Source: Dietzia aurantiaca
GTDB lineage: Bacteria > Actinomycetota > Actinomycetes > Mycobacteriales > Mycobacteriaceae
Length of the DNA: 48,652 bases
Direction of reading: 5' to 3'
Assembly: GCF_021033825.1 (NCBI RefSeq)
Contig: NZ_JAIFXZ010000023.1
Location: forward strand, 1-48,652
Part shown: in pieces, positions 1-8,274 of the stretch
Position numbering within the stretch: position 1 is the stretch's first letter
Layout of the letters: the number at the start of each line of letters is the position of its first letter
The notes under the pieces: model-generated
Database searches by the model: none
Seen by the model: the letters and a program-made list of their open reading frames with translations, nothing else
What the model was told of the DNA's origin: nothing
Program-made: the position numbers and the translations under genes

Positions 1-77
1 GTCGGCTCGAGGCGTTGGCCATCCAGAAACAGCGTCGGCGTGCCGGTTACTCCGAAGGCTTGCGCGTCTTGTCTGCT
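1..77. repeat. Terminal overlap, left copy (circular contig join)
   Basis: Bases 1-77 are identical to 48576-48652. A 77-base exact end overlap is what a k-mer assembler leaves when a circular molecule is written out linearly, and the DsbA-like gene reads in frame across the join. I therefore treat it as an assembly overlap and not a biological repeat. One copy should be removed, giving a circle of about 48,575 bp. Confidence 0.93.
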
Positions 78-593
78 CTGTTCGACCCTGGCCAAGGTGG
101 CCGGGTCGTTGACATCTGCGCGGAATTGGTCGGTATCTAATCCCAGTTCATCGGCGTAGCCGACGAAAGTGTCCGCCTGGGAGGTGGATTGGTGGCCCCA
201 CTGGTCAACGGAGTCGAACAGTCGCCGATACATGGCCTCGAACTCACCCTGTTCGGCCGCAGCTTCGGCCGCTAGTGCTGCATTGACCGAGTTGTCGTGC
301 AACGGCATGTAACGCACCACGAAGGCAACCCGGTCCCCGTACTTCTCCCGGAGGTCCTCGATCACTGGGTACAGCGCCAAGCACCCTTCACATTCAAAAT
401 CGAGGTACTCGACGAACACTGCTTCCTCGCCCTCGGACAATCGGGGGCTGTCCTCACGCATTAGTTGCGCGGTCGGCTCGTCCCCGACTGCCTCAGGGGA
501 CGAGTCGTCTTGACTGTTCAAGACCAGCATGCCGGCCAGGACGAGCCCAACAATGCCGATCAGGGCCAAGGACAGTGCCAGGTTTCTACTCAC
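1..593 (-). CDS. DsbA-like thioredoxin-fold protein (5' part; continues at 48575-48527)
   Basis: The gene starts at a GTG (593-591), runs to base 1 and continues on the circle from 48575 to a TGA at 48529-48527: 213 aa in all. An N-terminal membrane anchor (about residues 5-26) precedes a thioredoxin-like fold with the active-site CEGC at residues 68-71 and, near the C-terminus, a VTGTP segment giving the cis-proline. The long helical insert is typical of the DsbA/DSBA_oxidoreductase family. It should introduce disulfides into exported proteins. The stop overlaps the start of the VKOR-like gene by 8 bases, so the two are surely co-translated; VKOR is the usual reoxidant of DsbA in actinobacteria. 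It lies 125 bases downstream of the metal ATPase on the same strand. Confidence 0.88.
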   Translation of the reverse strand, partial: MSRNLALSLALIGIVGLVLAGMLVLNSQDDSSPEAVGDEPTAQLMREDSPRLSEGEEAVFVEYLDFECEGCLALYPVIEDLREKYGDRVAFVVRYMPLHDNSVNAALAAEAAAEQGEFEAMYRRLFDSVDQWGHQSTSQADTFVGYADELGLDTDQFRADVNDPATLARVEQSRQDAQAFGVTGTPTLFLDGQRLEP

Positions 594-718
594 GTGACTT
601 CTCTACTTTCAGAGGCTATGCGACCAGACGACCGGACACCGTCTTACGCAGAACTCTTGGGCTTGCTGTAGGCGTACCAGAGGCTCGCGACCGACTTGTG
701 GCGACGCAGATTGCGCGG

Positions 719-2686
719 TCAGGTATGGGCAGCAGTAGTGGACGGCATCGACGTAGACAGTGTGCCAGCGGGGGCCTGGGACGCGGTAACCCCGGTACGG
801 GCAGCCCGGAGACCGTTGGCGATAACGATGACCTCGGCCACCTCGTGGACCAGGACGACCACAGCCAGCCCCAGCACACCGGTGATCGCCAGCGGGAGCA
901 AGACGATGATGATCGCCAGCGACAGGACGATGTTCTGCATGATGATCGCCCGCCCTCTGCGGGCGTGCTGCAGGGCCCGGGGGATCAGGCTCAGATCATC
1001 ACCGGTGAAAGCGATGTCCGCGGACTCCACCGCAGCGTCAGAACCCGTGGCCCCCATGGCGATACCGATATCGGCCGAAGCCAAAGCGGGAGCATCGTTG
1101 ATGCCGTCCCCGATCATCGCCACCGGACCGCGATCGCGCAGTGCGATCACGGCCGCGGCTTTGTCGGCCGGACGTAGCTGCGCCCGGACATCCGTGATGC
1201 CAGCCTCATCGGCCAACGCCTTAGCGGTGCGAGCATTATCTCCGGTGAGCATGGTGACGCCGAACCCCTTGGCGGTCAGGGACTCAACGACGGAGAAGGC
1301 CTCTGGTCGTAATTCGTCGCGCACACCGATGGCGCCGACTGGCTGGCCGTTTTGGTGGACGATGACGACGGTTTCGCCCCGACTCTCCAGATTCTCGACC
1401 TGGGAAGCCAGTGGTCCGGGGGTCAACCAACGGGGGCTGCCGACCGCGATTCGGTCGTCACCAATCACGCCGGTGATGCCCTGGCCCGCAACTTCCGATA
1501 CCTGCCGGGCCACTGGGGCGTGCGGGGCGGCGGCGGTGATCGCCGAAGCCAGCGGGTGAGTGCTGTGCCCCTCCAGTGATGCAGCCCAGCCAAGGATCTC
1601 TGCGTTGCTGGCGTCGCCGACAACGAGCACGCTCGTGACGGTGGGCCGGTTCCTGGTCAGGGTGCCTGTCTTGTCCAGGGCCACATGGCGGATACCTCCG
1701 AGGCGTTCGAACGCGGCACCAGATTTGATGACGACACCGAACTTGCTGGCAGCCCCGATCGCCGAGACCACCGTGACCGGCACCGAAATGCCCAACGCGC
1801 ACGGTGAGGCCGCGACTAGGACGACCAGGGCTCGCTCGATCCACACGCCGGGGTCACCGAGCACAGAGCCGATGACGGCCACCAGGACGGCCAAGATGAG
1901 TACGCCGGGCACCAGCGGACGAGCCAAGCGATCTGCGATACGTGCCCGCTCCCCCTTGTCATGCTGCGCCTGCTCAACGAGTGCAACGACAGTGGTCAGT
2001 GAGTTATCGGTTCCAGCGGCAGTAGCCTCGACCTCCAAGGAACCGGAAATATTGATAGACCCAGCCCTCACCTGATCGCCAGGGCCGACCTCAACTGGGA
2101 TGGATTCTCCGGTGATCGCCGAGACGTCCAGACTGCTGCGACCGGCTCGGACGGTGCCGTCTGTGGCCAGTCGCTCACCGGCGACCAGGCGCAACACGTC
2201 ACCGGGAAGGAGATCCTCCACCGGGACGGACCGGGTTCCGCCGCCAGCGGTGATGATGGTTGCGGTCGAGGGGATCAATGCCAGCAAAGCACGCAGGCCC
2301 GATTGCGCCTTGGTCATCGCCCGGTGTTCCAGCGCCTCGGCGATCGAGTAGAGGAAGGCCAGGGCGGCGGCTTCTTCGATAAAGCCGAGCAGGACTGCAC
2401 CGATCGCGCTGATCGTCATCAGCAGTCCAATACTCAGACGCCCCGATGTGACAAGGCCCCGAAGGGATGAGAGCACGAACTGGGAGGCACCGAGAAGCAG
2501 GGACGCCCAGAACACCGCGGTGACGAGCGGGCCTGAGACTGGAGTCAGCCATTCCAGCGCCAGGCCGATCAGTAGGGCCAGACCGGATGCCGCCGGGATG
2601 AGGATGGCCGAGTCTTGCCACCACTGGCCGGGATCGTGGTGGTCGGCGGCCTTCGGCGAGGACGTGGGGGAACAGCAGGCATCCAT
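719..2686 (-). CDS. P1B-4-type heavy-metal exporting ATPase
   Basis: A 655-aa P-type ATPase. Visible are the actuator TGES (192-195), the transmembrane metal motif SPC (294-296), the phosphorylated Asp338 in DKTGT, the heavy-metal HP dipeptide (377-378), GDGIND (526-531) and HEVAE (614-618) in the last membrane helix. SPC plus an HE motif in the last helix defines subgroup P1B-4, whose members export Co2+, Zn2+, Fe2+ or Cd2+. There is no N-terminal HMA domain; the only N-terminal metal ligands are Cys4-Cys5 and a short His pair. I chose the ATG at 2686 because it overlaps the cmtR stop (TGATG) and because upstream starts would lie inside cmtR. It is co-transcribed with the CmtR-type repressor, which implies induction by Cd or Pb, although SPC pumps are better known for Co/Zn/Fe. 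Confidence 0.92.
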   Translation of the reverse strand: MDACCSPTSSPKAADHHDPGQWWQDSAILIPAASGLALLIGLALEWLTPVSGPLVTAVFWASLLLGASQFVLSSLRGLVTSGRLSIGLLMTISAIGAVLLGFIEEAAALAFLYSIAEALEHRAMTKAQSGLRALLALIPSTATIITAGGGTRSVPVEDLLPGDVLRLVAGERLATDGTVRAGRSSLDVSAITGESIPVEVGPGDQVRAGSINISGSLEVEATAAGTDNSLTTVVALVEQAQHDKGERARIADRLARPLVPGVLILAVLVAVIGSVLGDPGVWIERALVVLVAASPCALGISVPVTVVSAIGAASKFGVVIKSGAAFERLGGIRHVALDKTGTLTRNRPTVTSVLVVGDASNAEILGWAASLEGHSTHPLASAITAAAPHAPVARQVSEVAGQGITGVIGDDRIAVGSPRWLTPGPLASQVENLESRGETVVIVHQNGQPVGAIGVRDELRPEAFSVVESLTAKGFGVTMLTGDNARTAKALADEAGITDVRAQLRPADKAAAVIALRDRGPVAMIGDGINDAPALASADIGIAMGATGSDAAVESADIAFTGDDLSLIPRALQHARRGRAIIMQNIVLSLAIIIVLLPLAITGVLGLAVVVLVHEVAEVIVIANGLRAARTGVTASQAPAGTLSTSMPSTTAAHT

Positions 2687-3048
2687 CAGCTGTGCCCATC
2701 CTGGTTGTTGCAGCAGCCGGGCACGCCGCATTGCGGGTCGAGACACGCTGCGTTGCCATCGACGGCGAGTGTGGTTTCCACCAAGCCATTGAGCGCGTGC
2801 GCGAGGTGGGCATCAGCGATCTCGTAACGGGTGCGGCGCCCCTCGTGCTCGGCGACGATGATTCCGCAGCCCCGCAAGCAAGACAAATGATTGGAGACAT
2901 TCGTCCGGGTCAGACCAAGATCTCGGGCTAGTTCAGCGGGATAACCCGGCCCGCTGAGAAGGGTAAGAAGTATTCGCGATCTGGTCGAGTCCGCCATGGC
3001 GCGGCCCAACCGATTCATCACATCGAGACGGGAAGCAATAGTCAGCAT
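2686..3048 (-). CDS. cmtR: CmtR-type ArsR-family metal-sensing repressor
   Basis: A 120-aa winged-helix ArsR/SmtB protein. The recognition helix region reads TRTNVSNHLSCLRGCG, and Cys57, Cys61 and Cys102 fall at exactly the positions of the Cd(II)/Pb(II) ligands of Mycobacterium tuberculosis CmtR. The C-terminal tail has three extra cysteines (107, 112, 113) that could add or alter a metal site. CmtR represses its own operon with a P-type ATPase and is released by Cd or Pb; the same order is found here, with stop-start overlap into the ATPase. The start codon is only a few bases downstream of a TATGGT hexamer, so the transcript may be leaderless. Confidence 0.9.
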   Translation of the reverse strand: MLTIASRLDVMNRLGRAMADSTRSRILLTLLSGPGYPAELARDLGLTRTNVSNHLSCLRGCGIIVAEHEGRRTRYEIADAHLAHALNGLVETTLAVDGNAACLDPQCGVPGCCNNQDGHS

Positions 3049-3049
3049 G

Positions 3050-3065
3050 CACTGACCATACAGTG
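3050..3065 (-). promoter_or_regulatory. Candidate cmtR promoter/operator
   Basis: Immediately before the cmtR start lies a short inverted repeat, CACTG-N6-CAGTG, and on the gene strand a TATGGT -10-like hexamer. The decamer CTGACCATAC (+ strand 3052-3061) occurs again before the tlpA-like gene (4776-4785). No convincing -35 box is visible. Assignment as a CmtR operator is inference. Confidence 0.4.
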
Positions 3066-3225
3066 AACAATGACCAATCGGCCACCGCTCCCCTCGCAGC
3101 TCTCACCTCACAGGGCAAGGCCGCTCTCCGAGCTCGCCGGCCAGCCAGCGTTCCCCGTCACTAGAGAGGCCTGCGGCGCACCTGCTCGTAGGATTCCCCC
3201 GGGCCGCTAAGCACACGCCTCTGGC

Positions 3226-4083
3226 TCAGATCGGCAGCGTGGTATCCGAGATGGCAAAGTCGCGGAGCCAGTACACGAACTGAGTCCAGATACCACTGAG
3301 CAGCAGCAAGCCCACGATGATGAGCATGACGCCGCCAATGATCTGGATCTTCCGGGTGTGCCGTTGCAGCCACCCCACCGTACGAATGGCCCTCGTCGAC
3401 CCGAACGCCACCACAATGAAGGGCAGTCCCAGGCCCAGGCAGTACGCCACGATAAGGAGCACCCCGCGTGCCGCATCGATTCCGGTCCCGGCGGCCACCG
3501 ACAACGCCGCTGCCAGCGTAGGGCCGAGGCACGGGGTCCAACCCAAGGCGAACACTGCGCCGAGCAATGGTGCGCCCGCCCAGGTCGACAGCGCTTTCGG
3601 CTGCATACGGGTGTCCCGCTGAAGCACGGGTACGACCCCGATGAACACCAGCCCCATCAGGATCGTGACCACCCCGCCGAGCCGCTGCAATAGTTCCTGT
3701 TGGGGGGCGAGATACTGCACAGCGCCCAGCACCATCGCCGATAGCAACACGAACACCACTGTGAAGCCTGCGACGAACAGGATCGCGGCGAGAACAACTC
3801 GCCGCCGAGAGGAAACCTGTTGCTGCTTCTCCTCGAGAGTGAGCGTGCCCGATTCGGCGCGACGTTGTTCTGCCGCTTGCACTGTGGCCGCCGGGCGCTC
3901 TGCGCCGACGACGCTTGCGAGATAGGCCAAGTAGCCGGGCACGAGCGGAACCACGCAGGGTGAGGCGAACGACACGAGCCCCGCAAGAAGGCAGGCACCT
4001 AGCGCGAGCAAAAGTGGGCCGGAGGCCGCTGTTTGCTGAAAGGTTTCGCCGATGGATTGCGCGAGCAACACCGTAGTCGTCAA
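3226..4083 (-). CDS. ccdA: CcdA-like cytochrome c biogenesis thiol transporter
   Basis: A 285-aa polytopic membrane protein of the CcdA/DsbD-beta family. It passes electrons from cytoplasmic thioredoxin through the membrane to extracytoplasmic thiol proteins. The two redox cysteines sit in the family signatures SPCVVP (Cys43) and TPCLGP (Cys185). It is longer than minimal CcdA because of a charged loop (about 58-95) between the first helices. The ATG overlaps the stop of the TlpA-like gene by four bases (ATGA), so this is a two-gene translational unit. In System II cytochrome c maturation the pair keeps apocytochrome CXXCH cysteines reduced. Confidence 0.92.
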   Translation of the reverse strand: MTTTVLLAQSIGETFQQTAASGPLLLALGACLLAGLVSFASPCVVPLVPGYLAYLASVVGAERPAATVQAAEQRRAESGTLTLEEKQQQVSSRRRVVLAAILFVAGFTVVFVLLSAMVLGAVQYLAPQQELLQRLGGVVTILMGLVFIGVVPVLQRDTRMQPKALSTWAGAPLLGAVFALGWTPCLGPTLAAALSVAAGTGIDAARGVLLIVAYCLGLGLPFIVVAFGSTRAIRTVGWLQRHTRKIQIIGGVMLIIVGLLLLSGIWTQFVYWLRDFAISDTTLPI

Positions 4084-4739
4084 GCTTCGCTCCCGGTCGG
4101 CTCCGCGAGGAGCATTTCAATGAGCGGCTCCAACTGATAGTCGGTGACCTCCGCCAGAAACACCGCAGCCACCCGATGTTGCTTGTCGAGAATCAGTGTC
4201 GCCGGCACCACCGACGTGGGAAAACCGTGGAGTGCCGCCACAGCGGCCTGGGACGGATCCCAGATCGAGGGATACGTGACGCCGTTGTCCTTGATGAAGT
4301 CAACCGGCTTGTCCCGATTCGGATCACGTAGATTGACGCCGATATTGGTGAACCCTCGGGGTTCGTATTTCTCCTGCAGTCGCTGCAGATCGTCGATCTC
4401 GGCTCGGCACGGCCCACACCACTGGCCCCACAGGTTGATCAGTACCACCTCGCCGGGATAGTCAGCGACGGCCACGTTCACCTCGGGGTCGAGCACGTTT
4501 GGCCCAGACATCGGAGCAATCTTCTCACGCTCCTCGGGAGGGTCATAGAAAATCTGCAGCTTTCCGTCTGGACTGACGAAATTGAACGTCTCACCGGTAG
4601 CGACGGCATCAGTGCCGGTCGCGCAGCCTGTCAGCGCCAGCATGCCGGCCATGACCGCGGCGACTGCTCCGATGGACCTGCGGGCAGGGCGGCTTCGACG
4701 ATCCCGCACTGCTCTACGCCTTATGGAAACTCTCGCCAT
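4080..4739 (-). CDS. TlpA/ResA-like thioredoxin lipoprotein
   Basis: A 219-aa exported lipoprotein: an arginine-rich N-region, a hydrophobic stretch, then the lipobox LTGC with Cys39. The thioredoxin active site is WCGPC (107-111), followed by the TlpA/ResA-type fold with a later [13 protein letters not shown] cis-proline segment. It should reduce apocytochrome c thiols outside the membrane using electrons from CcdA, the next gene. A GGAGAG ribosome-binding site precedes the ATG. About 40 bases upstream is a TATGGT hexamer sharing a decamer with the cmtR promoter, so this gene probably starts its own transcript and does not depend on resB-ccsB, 330 bases upstream. Confidence 0.92.
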   Translation of the reverse strand: MARVSIRRRAVRDRRSRPARRSIGAVAAVMAGMLALTGCATGTDAVATGETFNFVSPDGKLQIFYDPPEEREKIAPMSGPNVLDPEVNVAVADYPGEVVLINLWGQWCGPCRAEIDDLQRLQEKYEPRGFTNIGVNLRDPNRDKPVDFIKDNGVTYPSIWDPSQAAVAALHGFPTSVVPATLILDKQHRVAAVFLAEVTDYQLEPLIEMLLAEPTGSEA

Positions 4740-5068
4740 GCCAACATCTCTCCGCTTCGAAGACCCCCACCTCGGCTGACCATACTGACCCGATCGATGC
4801 TCACCGAACTCGGGCAGCCGGAGTGCTCAACGTCGCCCAGATCGATGTGATGGTCACTGTCCCTCCCCTGGCGGACGAATCCGGTGACCGCCGGGTATAA
4901 GGCGGGTCATTCCCATAACAACAAGGGGCCCGAGCTCCCGAACTGATGCTAAACGCGCGCACCGCTCAGGTACTCGCTACCGAACTCCGCATGGCAACGT
5001 GAGCGCCTGCTGCGAGTTCTCGCGTGTGGTGTGAGGAGGCAGTGGCGTCTGGGGACGGACAGCGCACG
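4740..5068. promoter_or_regulatory. Intergenic region with candidate tlpA promoter
   Basis: This 329-base stretch separates the end of ccsB from tlpA. I see no gene. The + strand decamer at 4776-4785, CTGACCATAC, matches the one before cmtR; on the gene strand it contains TATGGT, a possible -10 box. The rest shows no clear terminator or repeat. Confidence 0.35.
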
Positions 5069-6073
5069 TCAGTTCAGGCCCGCGTACGAGTGCAGGCCTG
5101 AGATCACAATGTTGATGAAGAACAGGTTGAAAAGCAGCACCGCGAAGCCGGCGAGGTTGATCCACGCCGCCTTCTTGGGACCCCAGCCCGAGGTTGCGCG
5201 CGCGTGCAGGTAACCGGCGTAGAGAACCCATGACACGAAAGACGCCGTCTCCTTGGGATCCCAGCCCCAGAACCGGCCCCAGGCGCTCTCGGCCCAGACG
5301 GCGCCAAGCAGGATGCCCACACCGAAGATCGGGAACGCGATGACCGTGGTGCGGTAGGCCAGCCGGTCGAGGGTCTCAGCAGCGGGAAGAGGCCGCGCGA
5401 TCCTGGCGCCCCAGCCCTTCTCCCGGCCCTGCGGCTGCCACACACGGATGAGGTACATGATCGACGCGACACCCGCGATGAGCAGGATGCCCGAACCCAG
5501 CGAGATGATCGAGACGTGAATCGGCAACCAGTACGAACGGAGCGCCGGCACGACCGGGGCGGCCTCGGAGTACAGGTGCGTGCCGCCGAAGAACAGCAGT
5601 GCCAGCACCGGCACCAGTACGTACGGCCAGGCCACCGCCATCGCGGGCTTGCGCAGGAAGATCAGTCCGGCACCGACGCCCAGCAGCGTGGTGGCCAGGA
5701 TGAACTCGTACATGTTGCCCCACGGGAAACGGCTGGTAGCCACCCCGCGCAGTATCAACGATGCCGCTTGGAACAACCACGCGATGATGACGAACAGCTG
5801 CGCGATCCGCGCCCACCGCAGACTGCCCGCCGACGAGCGGTCCTCGTCGCCGTTGTCGGTGAGCGAGACCGACTCCGTCAGGCCGGGTCCACCGGCCCCG
5901 GCCAGCTCGCGGCTCGACTCGGCCACCTTGGCTACGCGGAATCCCGCGTAGTAGATCATCGACGCGAGCAGTGCCAGCGCATACAGCCCGAACGCCGTTC
6001 GGAATGCCAAGTCGCTGTAGTTGGAGAGCGTCTCGTTGACAGGCAGCGCCTGCGCGAGAATCAAGGTGTTCAC
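5069..6073 (-). CDS. ccsB: CcsB/CcsA-type cytochrome c-heme lyase subunit
   Basis: A 334-aa multi-spanning membrane protein of the CcmF/CcsA/CcsB family. The tryptophan-rich WWD heme-handling segment is clear at 260-272 (WAESAWGRFWGWD), followed by PKETASFVSW, with conserved membrane histidines (for example 186 and 290) flanking it. Together with ResB it forms the System II complex that exports heme and ligates it to apocytochrome c. The start overlaps the resB stop by four bases. A hydrophilic loop at about 50-88 is longer than in Bacillus homologues but usual in actinobacteria. Confidence 0.94.
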   Translation of the reverse strand: MNTLILAQALPVNETLSNYSDLAFRTAFGLYALALLASMIYYAGFRVAKVAESSRELAGAGGPGLTESVSLTDNGDEDRSSAGSLRWARIAQLFVIIAWLFQAASLILRGVATSRFPWGNMYEFILATTLLGVGAGLIFLRKPAMAVAWPYVLVPVLALLFFGGTHLYSEAAPVVPALRSYWLPIHVSIISLGSGILLIAGVASIMYLIRVWQPQGREKGWGARIARPLPAAETLDRLAYRTTVIAFPIFGVGILLGAVWAESAWGRFWGWDPKETASFVSWVLYAGYLHARATSGWGPKKAAWINLAGFAVLLFNLFFINIVISGLHSYAGLN

Positions 6074-7770
6074 CGGGTGTCGTCCTTCCGCGGACCGTCG
6101 GGGTGTGTGCCGCGACTAGATGCAGTGTCGTCCGTGTCAGCGGTTTCGGGCAAGACGGGTGTGACAGTCACCTCGGCGACGAGCCGGTCGCGAAGACTAT
6201 CGAACTCACTGCCCCAGCCCGAACGGTCCGTCCGGGCCAGGCCACCCAGGTCGACGCGGGTCACGCCGTCGTCGTCGACACTCACCCGCGCCCAGATCCG
6301 TCGGCGGCGCACCATCAGGCTGAGCACCAGGCCGCCCATCATGACCGCCGCGAACACTCCCACCCAGATCTGGGTGGGATCCTCCGAGATCTGGATGTTG
6401 ATGAACTCCTCGGCGCCGTCGAACCGGACCTCGGTACCGTCGGCCAGCGTCGTGGATTCGCCGGGGAACAGGTTGACTCGGGCCTCGCGGTTGAGCACCC
6501 CGGATTCGATGAGGTCCGGCTCCAGCGAGAAGATCGACTGCGGGCGGCCCGTGTCCAGTCCGGCGTCGCCGCGGTAGACGTCGATCGCCACCGCCGGATC
6601 GTCCATGCGCGGGAACCGCGAGCTCAGGATGGTGCCGTCGAACTGTGCCGTCGGCGCGAACAGCCCCTGGATGGCGATCTGCTGCGTGCGCCGCTCCGCC
6701 AGATCGGGGTACAGACCTGCCGGCGGGTCGAATCGCATGATCCCCGAGGACAGGAACGTCTGCAGCTCCGTCGGCGTCCAGTGCTGGGTGCCCGTGCGGG
6801 TCTCACCGTTCGGGAACGTCACGGTGAACGTGGGCGCGAAACCGTGTCCCTGCAAGTACACGCGGGTGGAACCGACACGCAGCGGGTGGTTGACCCGCAT
6901 CTCGTAGGGCTCCCACGTGTCGGGGTCGGTCGTTGCGATCTCGTCCGTGTAGCGCGCGTTGGAGGTGAACATCTCGGCCTGGCCGTTCTCCAGATAGTCG
7001 GCGCGGAAGTCCTCGATCTTGATGCAGAACTGCTCGAGGTCCGTGCCGTCGACCAGGATCCCTGCGCGGAACGAGTCGTAGGCGCTGGGGGTGGTGTTGC
7101 AGAACGCGGGCGATTCCTCGTTGGCCACGATCACGCGCATGCCCTCGGCGTACACGAACTTGCCGGCCGCGAACATGATCAGCAGTGCGAGCAGTGCGAA
7201 GTGGAAGACGATGTTGCCGACCTCGCGCACGTAACCGCGCTCGGATGAGATCTCGATGGTGCCGGCCACCCGACCGTCGCCGTTATTGCGGCGTACCCGC
7301 CAGCCCCGCAGGGACTTCTGCACCTGATCCGCCGCCTGCTCCGGCGTTGCGGTGGTGCGGTAGGCCGCGTGGTGCGGCAGTCGACCGAGGTTGCGGGGGG
7401 TGAGCGGCGGCGCCGTGCGTAGCTGCTTAAGCAGCTCAAAGCAGCGCGGAGTCAGGCAGCCGACGAGCGAGATGAACAGCAGCACGTAGACGGCCGTGAA
7501 CCACCAGCTGGAGAACACATCGAACAGCTGGAGCTTGTCGTAGGCCTCGCCCAGCCAGCCGTTCTCGGCAATGTACTCATTGACGTTGCCCTCGTTGAGG
7601 CTGCGCTGCGGCAGAAGCGCGCCGGGGATGGCGGCCACTGCGAGGAGGAAAAGCAGGATGAGCGCCGTGCGCATCGCGGTGAGAGTGCGCCAGGAGTTCC
7701 GGAGGAACGCGATGACTGCACCCAACGATGAGCAGGCAGCAGTTGTTCTGAGCTCTGACATGAGGTCCAT
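6070..7770 (-). CDS. resB: ResB, System II cytochrome c biogenesis protein
   Basis: A full-length 566-aa ResB. Three N-terminal membrane helices (the first about residues 34-53, ALILLFLLAVAAIPGALLPQ) precede a large extracytoplasmic domain (about 210-450) and one C-terminal helix (about 468-485) with an arginine-rich stop-transfer and a variable acidic tail. It is the partner of CcsB in heme export and attachment to cytochrome c. The gene heads a two-gene unit with ccsB. In mycobacterial chromosomes the order is usually thioredoxin-ccdA-resB-ccsA; here the two halves are transposed, resB-ccsB lying upstream of tlpA-ccdA. Confidence 0.94.
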   Translation of the reverse strand: MDLMSELRTTAACSSLGAVIAFLRNSWRTLTAMRTALILLFLLAVAAIPGALLPQRSLNEGNVNEYIAENGWLGEAYDKLQLFDVFSSWWFTAVYVLLFISLVGCLTPRCFELLKQLRTAPPLTPRNLGRLPHHAAYRTTATPEQAADQVQKSLRGWRVRRNNGDGRVAGTIEISSERGYVREVGNIVFHFALLALLIMFAAGKFVYAEGMRVIVANEESPAFCNTTPSAYDSFRAGILVDGTDLEQFCIKIEDFRADYLENGQAEMFTSNARYTDEIATTDPDTWEPYEMRVNHPLRVGSTRVYLQGHGFAPTFTVTFPNGETRTGTQHWTPTELQTFLSSGIMRFDPPAGLYPDLAERRTQQIAIQGLFAPTAQFDGTILSSRFPRMDDPAVAIDVYRGDAGLDTGRPQSIFSLEPDLIESGVLNREARVNLFPGESTTLADGTEVRFDGAEEFINIQISEDPTQIWVGVFAAVMMGGLVLSLMVRRRRIWARVSVDDDGVTRVDLGGLARTDRSGWGSEFDSLRDRLVAEVTVTPVLPETADTDDTASSRGTHPDGPRKDDTR

Positions 7771-8274
7771 CTGCGGATCGCGGTGCGCCGACCAGGTGCA
7801 GACAGTGCATGTGACGTGGTCGCGCCCCTGATGTGAATCCGGGGCACACCTGGTAGAGCGCTGATTTTGTAACAGACTAGACGGGCGCGCACCAGCAGCT
7901 TCATTGAGGTCCCGGAAGTTGGCGACGGCAAGCGGTGCGCAGACCTGAGCGGACCCACCGCTACCTCAAGAACCCGTCCGCACTTCGGTCATAAGTCTTG
8001 AGGGGAGGTTCCGCCCTCGCTCGAAGCAGTCGTGACGACCGGCACCGAGTACTTGACGAAACCGTGCGACAAGTGGGTGGGACCACTAGCTCCGCACTTG
8101 GCGCGGTCGCTGGCCTTGGCGGAGGTCGCTCTCGCGGTCAATGAGCCCGCCCGACGAGAAGTACACGGCGCCACTCCGCTGACCACTTCGATGGCGACAG
8201 CCTGGGAGTCGAACTTCTCGCGCCTCATTGCCGCCAATTCCCCTGAAATTGCGGCAAGACCACGGGTCGTGGAT
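7771..8274. other. Intergenic region without a recognised gene
   Basis: About 500 bases between resB and the CDF transporter gene. Open frames exist on both strands (roughly 8030-8270) but none resembles a family I know and none has a clear ribosome-binding site. The resB promoter should lie in 7771-7900, where the sequence is locally AT-richer (around 7862-7875), but I cannot assign boxes. Confidence 0.45.

Noticed and set aside
719-2686. Copper-type (CPC) P1B-1 ATPase
   Set aside because: The membrane motif reads SPC and the last helix has HE; no HMA domain is present.
7850-7873. tRNA-like stretch (TGGTAGAGCG followed by TTTTGTAA)
   Set aside because: It recalls a D-arm and a Thr anticodon loop, but there is no matching D-stem partner, no T-arm and no acceptor stem, so it is neither a tRNA nor a clear tRNA-derived att site.
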